DNA of 64,000 bases from Pseudomonadota bacterium (GCA_020161065.1 JAIUPH010000037.1:124001-188000), one strand, 5' to 3'. Shown: positions 49,525 to 58,033, numbered from the stretch's first letter. The notes: generated from the letters alone by a model not told the origin. Made by a program: numbers and translations.

Positions 49525-50469
49525 GTGCTTGGCGGGATGGTGCCGCGCTATCACACCTTGCAGGTCGAGCCCGACGACCGGGTCGACTATTGGCGTGGCG
49601 CGATGATCAATTCCTTGTCGGCCGAGTGCAGCATCGAGCCCACCGGCGACGGGCCTTTCGATGCCGCGATGGCCGGGCTCGACTGCGGCCCGCTGCAACT
49701 GCTGCAGGTCAGCGGCACGCCGTTCTGGATCGACCGCCACGGCCCCGGCCGCCCCGACTGGGTGTCGCTGCTGGTGCAGCTCGAAGGCCAGTCGATGGTG
49801 GCCGACCGCCGCAGCCAGGCGCAACTGGGGCCGGGCGACCTGTGCCTCGTGGCCCCCGACCGCGACATCTGCGTGCACCGCCAGACCAATTTCCGCCAGG
49901 TGCTGATCGACTTGCCGGCCGGCGTGCTGAACGAGGCCTGGCCCGATTGGACGCATCATTTGATGCAGCGGCTCGACGGCGCGCGGCCCGCGGCGCAGGC
50001 GGCCGCCGCGCTCACGCGTTTCATCGCCGGCCACGGCCAGCAACTCGGTGACGACGGCCGCGAAGCCATCGGCGAAGCCGCGCTGCGCCTGATCGAGAAG
50101 CTGGCCGGCCCGCGCCGGCGCGGCCGCGCGCCCGGCGAGGCGTCGGCGCCCGCCGTCTCGGCGGCGCTGCGCCAGCGGCGCCGCGCCGAGGCGTTCATCC
50201 GCGAGAACCTGCACGACTCGCAGCTCGACGTGGCGCGCATCGCCGCGCACCTGGGCGTGTCCACCCGCTACCTGCACCGCCTGTTCGCCGACGGCCCGCA
50301 GGTCATGCAATGGGTGCTGGGGCAGCGGCTGCAGGCCTGCCGCGAAGAGCTGGCCCACCGCGGCACGCGCTCGGTGGCCGACATCGCCTGGGCGTGGGGC
50401 TTCGCCAGCCCGGCGCACTTCAGCCGCGCGTTCAAGAAGCGCTTCGGCGTGCCGCCCAGCGCGGCCTGA
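49525..50469 (+). CDS. AraC family transcriptional regulator
   Basis: The 314-residue protein has an N-terminal cupin-like ligand/dimer domain of the AraC-binding-domain-2 type (about 1-185) and a C-terminal AraC/XylS DNA-binding domain (about 215-312) with two helix-turn-helix units: LDVARIAAHLGVSTRYLHRLF and VADIAWAWGFASPAHFSRAFKKRFG. GTG at 49525 has GGA 5 bases upstream; ATG at 49537 is an alternative. It lies 190 bases upstream of the decaheme cytochrome operon in the same direction, so it is a candidate activator of it. Confidence 0.9.
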   Translation: MLGGMVPRYHTLQVEPDDRVDYWRGAMINSLSAECSIEPTGDGPFDAAMAGLDCGPLQLLQVSGTPFWIDRHGPGRPDWVSLLVQLEGQSMVADRRSQAQLGPGDLCLVAPDRDICVHRQTNFRQVLIDLPAGVLNEAWPDWTHHLMQRLDGARPAAQAAAALTRFIAGHGQQLGDDGREAIGEAALRLIEKLAGPRRRGRAPGEASAPAVSAALRQRRRAEAFIRENLHDSQLDVARIAAHLGVSTRYLHRLFADGPQVMQWVLGQRLQACREELAHRGTRSVADIAWAWGFASPAHFSRAFKKRFGVPPSAA

Positions 50470-50550
50470 TCCCCCCAACGTTCTCGACCTTCCCGGGCGG
50501 CCGCCGGCCGCGGCACCGCCGCGCCCGCCTGCGGGAAAGTCCCCAGCCCC

Positions 50551-50579
50551 GCGGTTCGCTTGCAGTCAAGCGGCGGTTC
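50551..50579 (+). promoter_or_regulatory. Repeat and palindrome upstream of the decaheme operon
   Basis: GCGGTTC occurs at 50551-50557 and again at 50573-50579, 22 bases (two helix turns) apart on the same face. Between them lies the palindrome CGCTTG-CAGT-CAAGCG (50557-50572). The ATG of the cytochrome gene is 80 bases downstream. This is a candidate operator, possibly for the neighbouring AraC-type protein, which usually binds direct repeats. No clear -35/-10 pair is visible. Confidence 0.4.
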
Positions 50580-50659
50580 AGCCGCGGGCAAGGCGCGGCG
50601 CGGGCGCCACCTATCTTTGGTGTCAGGCGAGATCAGCGAGTCAAGCACCGAGGAGCGAG

Positions 50660-51688
50660 ATGAACAACAAGCGTTCAGGTCCCGGCTGGTGGCGCGTGGC
50701 GGTGCAGGCCATCGGTGCGGTGCTGTGCGGCGTGAGCCTCGGCTCGCCGGCATGGGCCCAGCAGGGCGCCGGCCCGGCCGCCGCGTCTGCCACCACCGCC
50801 AGCACCACGGCGATGGCCGCCCCGCGGCCGGCGGCCACCACCATCGGCGAAAAGGCGTGCATCGGCTGCCACGGGCAGGAGAACCGCCACTTCACCGAGA
50901 CGCTGCACGCCAAGGCCTTCCGCGCCAACCCGCGCAACGACCGCGAGCGCCAGGTCTGCGAGGCCTGCCACGGCCCCGGCTCGCTGCACGCCAAGAACAC
51001 CAAGGACAAGTCGCTGATCATCGGCTTCACCAAGGGCTGGAACACGCCGCTGGAGCAGCAGAACGAGTCCTGCCTGAGCTGCCACCAGGGCGGCAACCGG
51101 CTGCACTGGCCGGGCTCCACGCACGCCGGCAACCAGGTCGGCTGCGCCGACTGCCACAACCCCATGCAGAAGGTCGGCAACAGCCCGCTGCTGGCGCGCG
51201 CCACCATCAACGAGACCTGCGCCAGCTGCCACCAGCAGCAGCGCGCCGAGTTCAACAAGCGCTCGCACATGCCGCTGCCCGAGGGCAAGATGAGCTGCGT
51301 CGACTGCCACAACCCGCACGGCACCACCACCAAGCCGCTGCTCAAGGCCGATAGCGTCAACTTCGTGTGTTATGCCTGCCACGCCGAGAAGCGCGGCCCC
51401 ATGCTGTGGGAGCACGCGCCGGTGCGCGAGAACTGCGTCAACTGCCACAGCCCGCACGGCTCCAACCACGACAAGCTGCTGGTCGCCTCGCGCCCGCAGC
51501 TGTGCCAGCAGTGCCACAGCCCGTCGGTCGGCCACCCGGGGCAGTTCTACCGCAACGACCAGACGGCCGCCGCCGGCCAGCTGCTCGGCGGCACCACCAG
51601 CCAGCGCGTCGTGGGCCGCAGCTGCCAGAACTGCCACACGCAGATCCACGGCAGCAACCATCCCGCAGGCGCCCGCTTCCAGCGTTAG
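50660..51688 (+). CDS. Decaheme c-type cytochrome, MtrA/PioA/DmsE family
   Basis: The 342-residue periplasmic cytochrome has a signal peptide (AVQAIGAVLCGVSLGSPAWA, cleavage near residue 33) and ten CXXCH haem sites in order: CIGCH, CEACH, CLSCH, CADCH, CASCH, CVDCH, CYACH, CVNCH, CQQCH, CQNCH. Length and haem number are those of MtrA of Shewanella and PioA/MtoA of iron oxidisers. These cytochromes sit inside an outer-membrane barrel and conduct electrons across the membrane. The barrel gene follows 29 bases later, giving a porin-cytochrome pair. GAGGAG precedes the ATG. Direction of electron flow (Fe(II) oxidation or metal/DMSO reduction) cannot be decided from sequence. Confidence 0.93.
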   Translation: MNNKRSGPGWWRVAVQAIGAVLCGVSLGSPAWAQQGAGPAAASATTASTTAMAAPRPAATTIGEKACIGCHGQENRHFTETLHAKAFRANPRNDRERQVCEACHGPGSLHAKNTKDKSLIIGFTKGWNTPLEQQNESCLSCHQGGNRLHWPGSTHAGNQVGCADCHNPMQKVGNSPLLARATINETCASCHQQQRAEFNKRSHMPLPEGKMSCVDCHNPHGTTTKPLLKADSVNFVCYACHAEKRGPMLWEHAPVRENCVNCHSPHGSNHDKLLVASRPQLCQQCHSPSVGHPGQFYRNDQTAAAGQLLGGTTSQRVVGRSCQNCHTQIHGSNHPAGARFQR

Positions 51689-51717
51689 CCCTCAACCGCA
51701 AGCCAGGAGTGATCGAC

Positions 51718-54507
51718 ATGCGTGGTTCGACTTCGCGCCGCGGCCCACGGGGCTTGAGCCCGCTGGCGCTGCTGATCGGCGCCGCGTGCGCGCAGATGGC
51801 GGCGCCGGCGGCGCGCGCCGATTCCGGCACCGGCACCGACACCGCCGTCGGCAACCTGCTGATGCCCGGCGGCGGCCTGCGGCTGCGCGCCCTCGACCCC
51901 GACGGCATCGGCGAGGCGGTGGGCAGCCGCAGCCCGACCGGCTTCCTCAACGCCCAGCCCGGGCTCATCGTCGACCCCTCGCGCTTCGGCGACTGGCGCG
52001 TGCGCGGCGAGGTCGAGCTGGGCGGCATCGCCATCGACGGCGACCGCCACGCGGCCAAGTTCCTGGAGTACAAGTCGCTGGAAAGCGGCTTCCTGCTCGG
52101 CAGCCTGAGCCTGCAGGCCGACAGCGCCGACGGCCGCAGCTACGTCGACGCCAGCGCCGCCTCGCTGGGCCGCGACGACGGCTTCGCGCAGGTGGCGCTG
52201 GGCCGCTACAACGGCTGGCGGCTGAAGGGCTTCTACAACGAGACGCCGCACGTCTTCACCACCACCTACCGCAGCCTGTGGGACGGCGTGGGCAGCGGGC
52301 GGCTCACGCTGTCGCGGCTGCCGGCCGGCCCGACGGCGCCGGCCACCGCGGCCAGCACCGACATCGCCATCGGCAACGACGCGCTGGCCGCGCCGACCAG
52401 CACGCTGTCGGTGCTGCGCCAAAAGGGCGGGCTGCGGCTCGACCTGCCGTTCAGCGAAACGCTCAAGGCCTTCGCCTCGCTGTCGAGCGAGAAGCGCCAG
52501 GGCGCGCGGCCCTTCGGCCTGGTCAGCGCCGGCGGCGGCGGCACCGGCGGGATCGAGACGGCCGAGTCGGTCGACTACGACACGCACGAGGTCATCGCCG
52601 GGCTGCAATGGGCGACGGCGCGCACCAGCGCCAACGTGCAGGTGTCGGCCTCGCTGTTCCGCAACAACATCGACACCCAGACCGTCGACAACCCGATGTT
52701 CCTGGCCGCCGCCAACGGCATCACGCGCTTTCCGCAGGCGGTGTTCGACCTCGTGCCCGACAACGACTTCTACGGCGTGAAGGCCGAGTTCGCGCACGCC
52801 ATGCCCGAGCTGGCCAAGGCGCGCGTCACCGGCGTGCTGTCGTGGTCCAGCTCGCGCCAGAACGACGCATTGATCCCGTCCACGCCGTACGCCGGCGCGG
52901 TGGTCAACGGCATCGCCGGCGGCGCCTGGGACACCACGGCCTCGCTCAGCCGCGACCACGCGCAGCGGCGCATCGACACGCGGCTGTTCGACTTCAGCGC
53001 CGCGATGCAGCCGCTGGCGGCGCTGGACGTCAAGGCGCGCTGGCGCCGCTTCGAGACGATCGACCACTCGCCCGAGTACTGGGCCTGCAACCCGCTCACC
53101 GGCCAATGGGGCCGGCTGATCAACGACGGCAGCGGCTCGGCCTTCGTCACCGCCAACACCACGGCCGGCGTCAACCCCGCCGGCACCGCGGCCACGGCGT
53201 ACGACGTGCTCCGCTGCAACGTCGAGGCGCTGAAGGCGCTGAACCTCGTGCCCAGCGCCGGCAACATCAACATCGCCTCGGCGCAGTACGAGGTGCAGCA
53301 GGACAACGCCAGCCTGAGCGGCGACTGGCGCGTGGCCAAGGGGCAGAACGTCACGCTGCTGCTGGAGCGCGAGACCATCGACCGCACCAACCGCGAGCGC
53401 GCCAGCACCTGGGAAGACCGCATCAAGGCCGGCTACGTCAACCGCGCGCTGACGGGCGGCACGCTGCGGCTGTCGGCCGAGGCCGGCCGCCGCCGCGGCA
53501 GCACCTACGTCTCCGACCCCTACGACGAGTTCTACAGCGCCTCGTTCGGCCCGCTGCCCACGGTGGCCGGCACCAACATGACGAGCTGGATCCACGTCAA
53601 CGACCTGCACCGCAAGTTCGACCTCGCCGACCGCGACAGCCGCGTGCTCAACGCGCGCTTCAACCAGGCACTGGGCGAGGCGATGGAGATGGCGTTCAGC
53701 GCCCAGCTCAAGGAGCAGCGCTACCCCGACTCGTCCTACGGCCGCAGCGGCGTGCAGCGCCTGAACTCGTTCAACGCCGAATGGAACTGGCGGCCGACGC
53801 CGGTGACCGCGGTGTCGGCCACGCTGGGCACGCAGGACGGTCGCATGGCGCAGATCGGCGTGCAGCAGAACGCCTGCGTACTGGGCAGCACCTACTACTT
53901 CTTCAGCGACGGCTCGATGGCCACCAGCGCCACGCTGACGGCGGCGCAGCAGGCGGCCGGCATCACCGTGGTGGGCAACAGCGGCGTCGTCACCGCGGCC
54001 AACTTCGCGGCGCTGTGCGGCACCGCCTCGGCCGTCAGCCCGCTGTACCCGACCGGCCGCACCTGGAAGACGGTGCAGGACGACCACACCATCTCGGCCG
54101 GCTTCGGCGTGCGCCACGAGTTCGGCCGCGTGCGCGCCGAAGCGAACTACGGCTACACCGACGGCCGCACCAGCACCCGCTACACCTACAACGCCGCCGC
54201 GCTGGGCCTGGTGACCAGCGGCGCGCCAACCGCCACGCAACTGGCGACGCTGGCGCTGATCGGCGCCGGCATGCCCGACCTGCGCTACCGCCAGCACGTG
54301 CTGGACCTCAACGTCATCGTGCCGGTGTCGCCCAAGGTCTCGCTGCGCGGGCTGCTGCGCCACGAACGCACGCGCATCGTCGACTGGCACTACGACGGCG
54401 TCGAAGCCAACCCGACGCCGGCGGCCAACCAGCAGACCTACCTGGACAGCGGCCCGCAGAGCTACCGCACCACGGTGATCGGCCTGCTGCTGGGGGTGGC
54501 GTTCTGA
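51718..54507 (+). CDS. MtrB/PioB family outer-membrane beta-barrel
   Basis: The 929-residue protein has a signal peptide (SPLALLIGAACAQMAAPAARA, cleavage near residue 33) and many alternating polar/aromatic beta strands, ending with the terminal strand TTVIGLLLGVAF with a C-terminal Phe typical of outer-membrane proteins. It is longer than Shewanella MtrB (about 700). The N-terminal CXXC of Shewanella MtrB is absent; four cysteines lie internally (about residues 458, 500, 719 and 767). AGGAG lies before the ATG at 51718. It is expected to hold the decaheme cytochrome as a sheath through the outer membrane. No surface cytochrome of the MtrC/OmcA type is present. Confidence 0.9.
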   Translation: MRGSTSRRGPRGLSPLALLIGAACAQMAAPAARADSGTGTDTAVGNLLMPGGGLRLRALDPDGIGEAVGSRSPTGFLNAQPGLIVDPSRFGDWRVRGEVELGGIAIDGDRHAAKFLEYKSLESGFLLGSLSLQADSADGRSYVDASAASLGRDDGFAQVALGRYNGWRLKGFYNETPHVFTTTYRSLWDGVGSGRLTLSRLPAGPTAPATAASTDIAIGNDALAAPTSTLSVLRQKGGLRLDLPFSETLKAFASLSSEKRQGARPFGLVSAGGGGTGGIETAESVDYDTHEVIAGLQWATARTSANVQVSASLFRNNIDTQTVDNPMFLAAANGITRFPQAVFDLVPDNDFYGVKAEFAHAMPELAKARVTGVLSWSSSRQNDALIPSTPYAGAVVNGIAGGAWDTTASLSRDHAQRRIDTRLFDFSAAMQPLAALDVKARWRRFETIDHSPEYWACNPLTGQWGRLINDGSGSAFVTANTTAGVNPAGTAATAYDVLRCNVEALKALNLVPSAGNINIASAQYEVQQDNASLSGDWRVAKGQNVTLLLERETIDRTNRERASTWEDRIKAGYVNRALTGGTLRLSAEAGRRRGSTYVSDPYDEFYSASFGPLPTVAGTNMTSWIHVNDLHRKFDLADRDSRVLNARFNQALGEAMEMAFSAQLKEQRYPDSSYGRSGVQRLNSFNAEWNWRPTPVTAVSATLGTQDGRMAQIGVQQNACVLGSTYYFFSDGSMATSATLTAAQQAAGITVVGNSGVVTAANFAALCGTASAVSPLYPTGRTWKTVQDDHTISAGFGVRHEFGRVRAEANYGYTDGRTSTRYTYNAAALGLVTSGAPTATQLATLALIGAGMPDLRYRQHVLDLNVIVPVSPKVSLRGLLRHERTRIVDWHYDGVEANPTPAANQQTYLDSGPQSYRTTVIGLLLGVAF

Positions 54508-55106
54508 TGCGGGCGCCGGCATCGGTTGCCGCGTTGGTGTCGCTGGCGTCGTTGCTCGGCGGCGCCGCGCAGGCCGCCGACACCGCGTCCATCGTCGCCT
54601 CGCAATGCATCGCCTGCCACGGCGAGGGCGGCAACAGCGTGGTGCCGATGTTTCCGCGGCTGGCCGGCCAGCACGCCGAATACCTCGACAAGCAGTTGAA
54701 GGACTTCCTGGCGGGCAAGCGCAAGAACGACGTCATGGCCCCGGCGCTTGCGCAGATCAAGGAGGGCGACGTGGCCGGCCTGGCGGCCTATTACGCGGCG
54801 CAGAAGCCGACGCCGATCAAGCCCGACAACGATAAGCTGCTGGCCGCCGGCAAGGCGATGTACGACGACGGCAACACGCAAAGCGGCGTGCCGGCTTGCG
54901 TGGGCTGCCACCAGGCCGAAGGCGCCGGCAACGAACGCTACCCGCGCCTGGCGGCTCAATTCCCCAGTTATGCCGCGGCGCAGATCAAGGCTTTCAAGAG
55001 CGGCGCCCGCAACAACGACCGCGCCAAGGTCATGCGCGCGGTGGCCGAGCGCATGACCGACGACGAGATCGCCGCCGTCTCCGAATACCTGGCGAGCCTG
55101 CCGTGA
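54507..55106 (+). CDS. Diheme cytochrome c4-type protein
   Basis: The 199-residue protein has a signal peptide (VAALVSLASLLGGAAQAA) and two class I cytochrome c domains with CIACH (about residues 35-39) and CVGCH (about 132-136). The Met ligands are likely in VVPMFPRLAGQ and VMRAVAERM. The layout matches cytochrome c4, a periplasmic carrier between bc1 complex or other donors and terminal acceptors. Its ATG overlaps the stop of the barrel gene by one base (TGATG), so it is translated with the porin-cytochrome pair. Confidence 0.9.
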   Translation: MRAPASVAALVSLASLLGGAAQAADTASIVASQCIACHGEGGNSVVPMFPRLAGQHAEYLDKQLKDFLAGKRKNDVMAPALAQIKEGDVAGLAAYYAAQKPTPIKPDNDKLLAAGKAMYDDGNTQSGVPACVGCHQAEGAGNERYPRLAAQFPSYAAAQIKAFKSGARNNDRAKVMRAVAERMTDDEIAAVSEYLASLP

Positions 55107-55138
55107 CGCGCGGCCGGCCGCGCAACGAGGAACCCACC

Positions 55139-55843
55139 GTGACCCGACGCCCGAGCCCGTGCTTGTTGCTGCCGCTGCTGCTGGCCTGCGCCTTCGGCGC
55201 CGCGGCGCAGACGGCGGCGCCGGCCGCCGCCGCCAGCGATGCCGACGGCGCCTACGTCTGGAACGCGATGCAGGGCGAGAAGCTGCAGGCCCTCAGCGCC
55301 ACCGGCGACGCGGCGCGCGGCGAGATCACCTTCGAAATCTGCCAGGGCTGCCATCGCGCACACGCGCTGGGCCGGCCCGACGGCAGCTATCCGCGGCTGG
55401 CCGGGCAGCACGGCACGGTGCTGATCAAGCAGATGACCGACGTGCGGGCCGGCCGCCGCCGCAACGACAAGATGCTGCCGTTCATCGACAAGCACGTCAC
55501 CAGCCCGCAGGACATCGCCGACATCGCCGCCTACCTGACCAAGCTGCCGTCGCCGGCCAACAACGGCCACGGCCCCGGCACCGAGCTGGCGCGCGGCGAG
55601 AAGATCTACGCCGCCGACTGCGCCAGCTGCCACGGCAAGGCCGGCGAGGGCGACGCGGCCAGGTTCTACCCGCGCCTGAATGGCCAGCACTACAAGTACA
55701 TGCTGCGCGAGATGATCGACATCCGCAGCGGCGTGCGCGGCAACTCCAACCCGCAGATGGTGGAAGTGGTCAAGAAGCTGTCCGACGCCGACCTCGACGC
55801 GGCGGCCGATTACGTGTCGCGGCTGCCGACCGGCCAGCGCTGA
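55139..55843 (+). CDS. Second diheme cytochrome c (c4-like)
   Basis: The 234-residue protein has a signal peptide (CLLLPLLLACAFGAAAQ) and two haem motifs, CQGCH (about 64-68) and CASCH (about 161-165), each followed by a PRLAGQ or PRLNGQ stretch and a Met-containing helix, as in c4-type proteins. GTG at 55139 is chosen: GAGGA is about 8 bases upstream and the signal peptide follows at once; an in-frame GTG at 55103 would put a charged tail before it. Last gene of the porin-cytochrome operon; likely links the decaheme cytochrome with the inner-membrane chain. Confidence 0.88.
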   Translation: MTRRPSPCLLLPLLLACAFGAAAQTAAPAAAASDADGAYVWNAMQGEKLQALSATGDAARGEITFEICQGCHRAHALGRPDGSYPRLAGQHGTVLIKQMTDVRAGRRRNDKMLPFIDKHVTSPQDIADIAAYLTKLPSPANNGHGPGTELARGEKIYAADCASCHGKAGEGDAARFYPRLNGQHYKYMLREMIDIRSGVRGNSNPQMVEVVKKLSDADLDAAADYVSRLPTGQR

Positions 55844-55893
55844 ACGGCCAGCGCGGAACGCCGGCCGCGCCGGCCGCGCCTGGCACCGCGCCG

Positions 55894-56595
55894 CTACGAC
55901 GGCCAGGCCGTGAAGGCTATCAGCGCGGCCATCAGCGCGGCCAGCACCGCGGCCAGCAACGCCATCGCCAGCCAGGCGCGGTTGTGCGTCACCGGGCTCG
56001 GCCCGGCGCCTTCGATGCGGCCGGTGAGCATTGGCAGCGCCAGGTTGCGCCGCCGCAGCCGACTCAGCAGCACGATCAGGCCCAGGTGCGCGAGTGCCAG
56101 CGCCAGCAAGGTGTTGCCGAGGAACTCGTGCACGTCCTCCAGCCAGTCGCCGCTGAGCGCGCCGCCCCATTCCTCGTACGTGGCCCAGCCGCTCAACGCC
56201 AGCGGCGCCACCAGCGCCATCATCGAGACGACGACCAGCGCCATGCCCAGGTTCTGGCCGCGGCGCCAGTCGATCGCCGACACCGTGCGCGCGGCCGGCA
56301 AGGCGCGCAGCCAGGCCGTCGCGCCGGCCAGGCGCCGTCCCAACGCCGACAGCCGCGCATGCCGCGGCCCGACCAGCCCGTACAGCAGGCGAAACGCCAG
56401 CAGGCCGGCGAAGCTGTAGCCCAGCGTGACGTGCAGCAGCCGCCAGCGTTCGCCATCGGCCGTGAGGTAGGCGCCGATAAAACTCAGGGCGAACAGCCCG
56501 TGGAACATGCGCGTCGGCGCGTCGGTCACCAGGCGGCGGCCCGCCGCGGCGATGCCGCGACTCTCGCTGGAGTGGAGGGACGGTGATGCTGACAT
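55894..56595 (-). CDS. Cytochrome b561-like membrane protein of the SHP operon
   Basis: The 233-residue protein has four membrane segments with His residues placed to bind two b haems: His33 in RMFHGLFALSF, LLHVTLGYSFAGLLAFR, and HEFLGNTLLALALAHLGLI with two more. It belongs to the prokaryotic cytochrome b561 (Ni-Fe hydrogenase cyt b-like) group. It is the third gene of an operon with DHC and SHP, and in Rhodobacter the same three genes occur together. Likely role: quinol oxidation in the inner membrane and transfer of electrons to the diheme cytochrome. AAGGAA precedes the ATG. Confidence 0.87.
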   Translation of the reverse strand: MSASPSLHSSESRGIAAAGRRLVTDAPTRMFHGLFALSFIGAYLTADGERWRLLHVTLGYSFAGLLAFRLLYGLVGPRHARLSALGRRLAGATAWLRALPAARTVSAIDWRRGQNLGMALVVVSMMALVAPLALSGWATYEEWGGALSGDWLEDVHEFLGNTLLALALAHLGLIVLLSRLRRRNLALPMLTGRIEGAGPSPVTHNRAWLAMALLAAVLAALMAALIAFTAWPS

Positions 56596-56609
56596 CTCGG
56601 GTTCCTTGT

Positions 56610-57122
56610 TCAGTCGTGCCAGGCGCGGCGCTGCTGGTCACTCAGGCCGGCCGGCGTGCGCAGTTCGTCGTCGCTGAAGCGGCCCTGCTCGGCGCGCGGG
56701 TGACAGGCGGCGCAGTTCGCAGCGCTCTTCACTCTGGCCAGTGGCCACACGGCGGGGTCGACCTTGCGATGCTTGCGCGTGAACCAGGCGCTGCGGGTGA
56801 TTCGGTCGTCGGGCGACGTGTCGGCGGCGCGCCGGCCGCTGGCGGCATGCGCCTGGAGCCAGCCGACGATCGACTGCGCCGTCGTCGCGTCGACCGCGGC
56901 ATCGGTGCCGTAGTGCCGATCCAGGCCGCCCATCAGGCGCTGCCAGCTGGCCGCCGGCAGCAGTCCGGGCGCATACGCCAGGTGGCAGGAGCCGCATTCC
57001 TCGGTGTAGGCGCTCGGCACGCTGCGCGGCATCGCGCGGATGCCGTCGGCGAGCGCGGCGCTCATCGGCAGCAGGTACAGGCCTGCTGCCATCAGGATGG
57101 ACAAGCGGCGATCGGGGTTCAT
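56610..57122 (-). CDS. dhc: Diheme cytochrome c (DHC family)
   Basis: The 170-residue protein has a signal peptide (LSILMAAGLYLLPMSAALA) and two haem motifs CGSCH (about 43-47) and CAACH (about 138-142). The stretch SAYTEECGSCHLAYAPGLLPAASW fits the diheme cytochrome c family first seen in Rhodobacter sphaeroides next to SHP. The ATG at 57122 is selected because AGGAGG is 7 bases upstream; an in-frame ATG at 57155 lies upstream of this site. It probably relays electrons from the b-type cytochrome to SHP. Confidence 0.87.
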   Translation of the reverse strand: MNPDRRLSILMAAGLYLLPMSAALADGIRAMPRSVPSAYTEECGSCHLAYAPGLLPAASWQRLMGGLDRHYGTDAAVDATTAQSIVGWLQAHAASGRRAADTSPDDRITRSAWFTRKHRKVDPAVWPLARVKSAANCAACHPRAEQGRFSDDELRTPAGLSDQQRRAWHD

Positions 57123-57151
57123 GGCAAGCCTCCTTGGCGTGCGGGTCGTAG

Positions 57152-57559
57152 TCACTTGAAGCCGTTCAAATAAGCCATTACGTCAGCCTTCTCCGCAGCG
57201 CTGCACTCGCGCTTGAGCACGTCGTTGCAGTTGCGGCGCAACCACTTGTCGACGCGGGCGGTGCTGGTGAAGGCCTTCGGGTTGAAGGCCGGCGCCAGCG
57301 GCTGGATGGCCTTGCCGGTGTCGGCATGGCGGCCGGGGCCGGTGGGCGGCTTGCCGTGGCAAGACGAGCAGGACCACTCGCCGCCGTGCGTGCCGTCGAA
57401 GAAGCGCTGGCCGCGCGCCGCGTCGCCGGCGGCGCCGGCCTGCGTGCTGAAGCGGGCGAGCTGCTGCGCCGGCGTGGTGTCGGCCGCCAGCGCCGGCAGG
57501 CCGAGGCCGGCGACGAGCGCGGCGCCCAGCGCGGCGAGGGTGGATGTGCGGACCATCAT
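57152..57559 (-). CDS. shp: SHP-type monoheme cytochrome c (DUF1924)
   Basis: The 135-residue periplasmic protein has a signal peptide (ALGAALVAGLGLPALA) and one haem motif CSSCH (about 64-68). Near the C-terminus RRNCNDVLKREC has two cysteines that in SHP form a disulfide, with an asparagine next to the first one that is a candidate for the labile sixth haem ligand. SHP of Rhodobacter binds oxygen and nitric oxide through this unusual Asn ligation. The ATG at 57559 is 7 bases after GGAG. First gene of the three-gene operon facing the two-component system. Confidence 0.88.
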   Translation of the reverse strand: MMVRTSTLAALGAALVAGLGLPALAADTTPAQQLARFSTQAGAAGDAARGQRFFDGTHGGEWSCSSCHGKPPTGPGRHADTGKAIQPLAPAFNPKAFTSTARVDKWLRRNCNDVLKRECSAAEKADVMAYLNGFK

Positions 57560-57607
57560 GGTCGGGCTCCAGGGGTGGTTGACGGCGCCCAGTCTGCGAA
57601 GCCGCGC

Positions 57608-57646
57608 TTGAACCCCGGCTGAAGCCGCCGTTCATCGGGCATTCAG
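57608..57646. promoter_or_regulatory. Fourfold 11-bp-spaced operator between shp and the PepSY/TCS operon
   Basis: TGAA at 57609 and 57620 and TTCA at 57631 and 57642 are all exactly 11 bases apart, so two direct repeats on one strand face two on the other. OmpR/PhoB-type regulators bind as head-to-tail dimers to such 11-bp repeats. The motif is about 49 bases from the shp start and 24 bases before the PepSY gene. It is a good candidate for the response regulator encoded at 58034. Confidence 0.6.
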
Positions 57647-57669
57647 CTGCCGGCCCGAACAATGGCCGC

Positions 57670-58020
57670 ATGACTCGCCTCACAGCCGCCCCACTTCCCA
57701 TTCGCGCCACGCTGGCCGCGCTGCTGGCGCTGGCCCTGGCCAGCCCGCTGGCGCTGGCCGACAGCGACCAGGACCGCGCGCGCGCGGCCGTGCAGGCCGG
57801 CAAGGTGCTGCCGCTGAAGGCCGTGCTCGAACGGCTGGAGCGCGAGCAACCCGGCCAGGTGCTGGCGATCGAGCTCGAGCAGGACGACGACGGCCGCTGG
57901 ATCTACGAGATCAAGCTGCTGCAGCCGGGCGGCCGGCTGGTCAAGCTGGAGCTCGACGCCGCCAGCGCCGAGCTGCTGCGGCGCAAGGAGCGCCAGCGCC
58001 GGCACGACGGCCGCCGCTGA
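57670..58020 (+). CDS. PepSY domain-containing periplasmic protein
   Basis: The 116-residue protein has a signal peptide (ATLAALLALALASPLALA, cleavage near residue 30) and one PepSY domain: ARAAVQAGKVLPLKAVLERLEREQPGQVLAIELEQ followed by the WIYEIKLL strand. It ends in a basic tail. Such small PepSY proteins often stand beside two-component systems of the QseBC/PmrAB group and are thought to modulate the sensor. The response regulator follows 13 bases later. Confidence 0.87.
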   Translation: MTRLTAAPLPIRATLAALLALALASPLALADSDQDRARAAVQAGKVLPLKAVLERLEREQPGQVLAIELEQDDDGRWIYEIKLLQPGGRLVKLELDAASAELLRRKERQRRHDGRR

Positions 58021-58033
58021 TACGCTCGACGCC

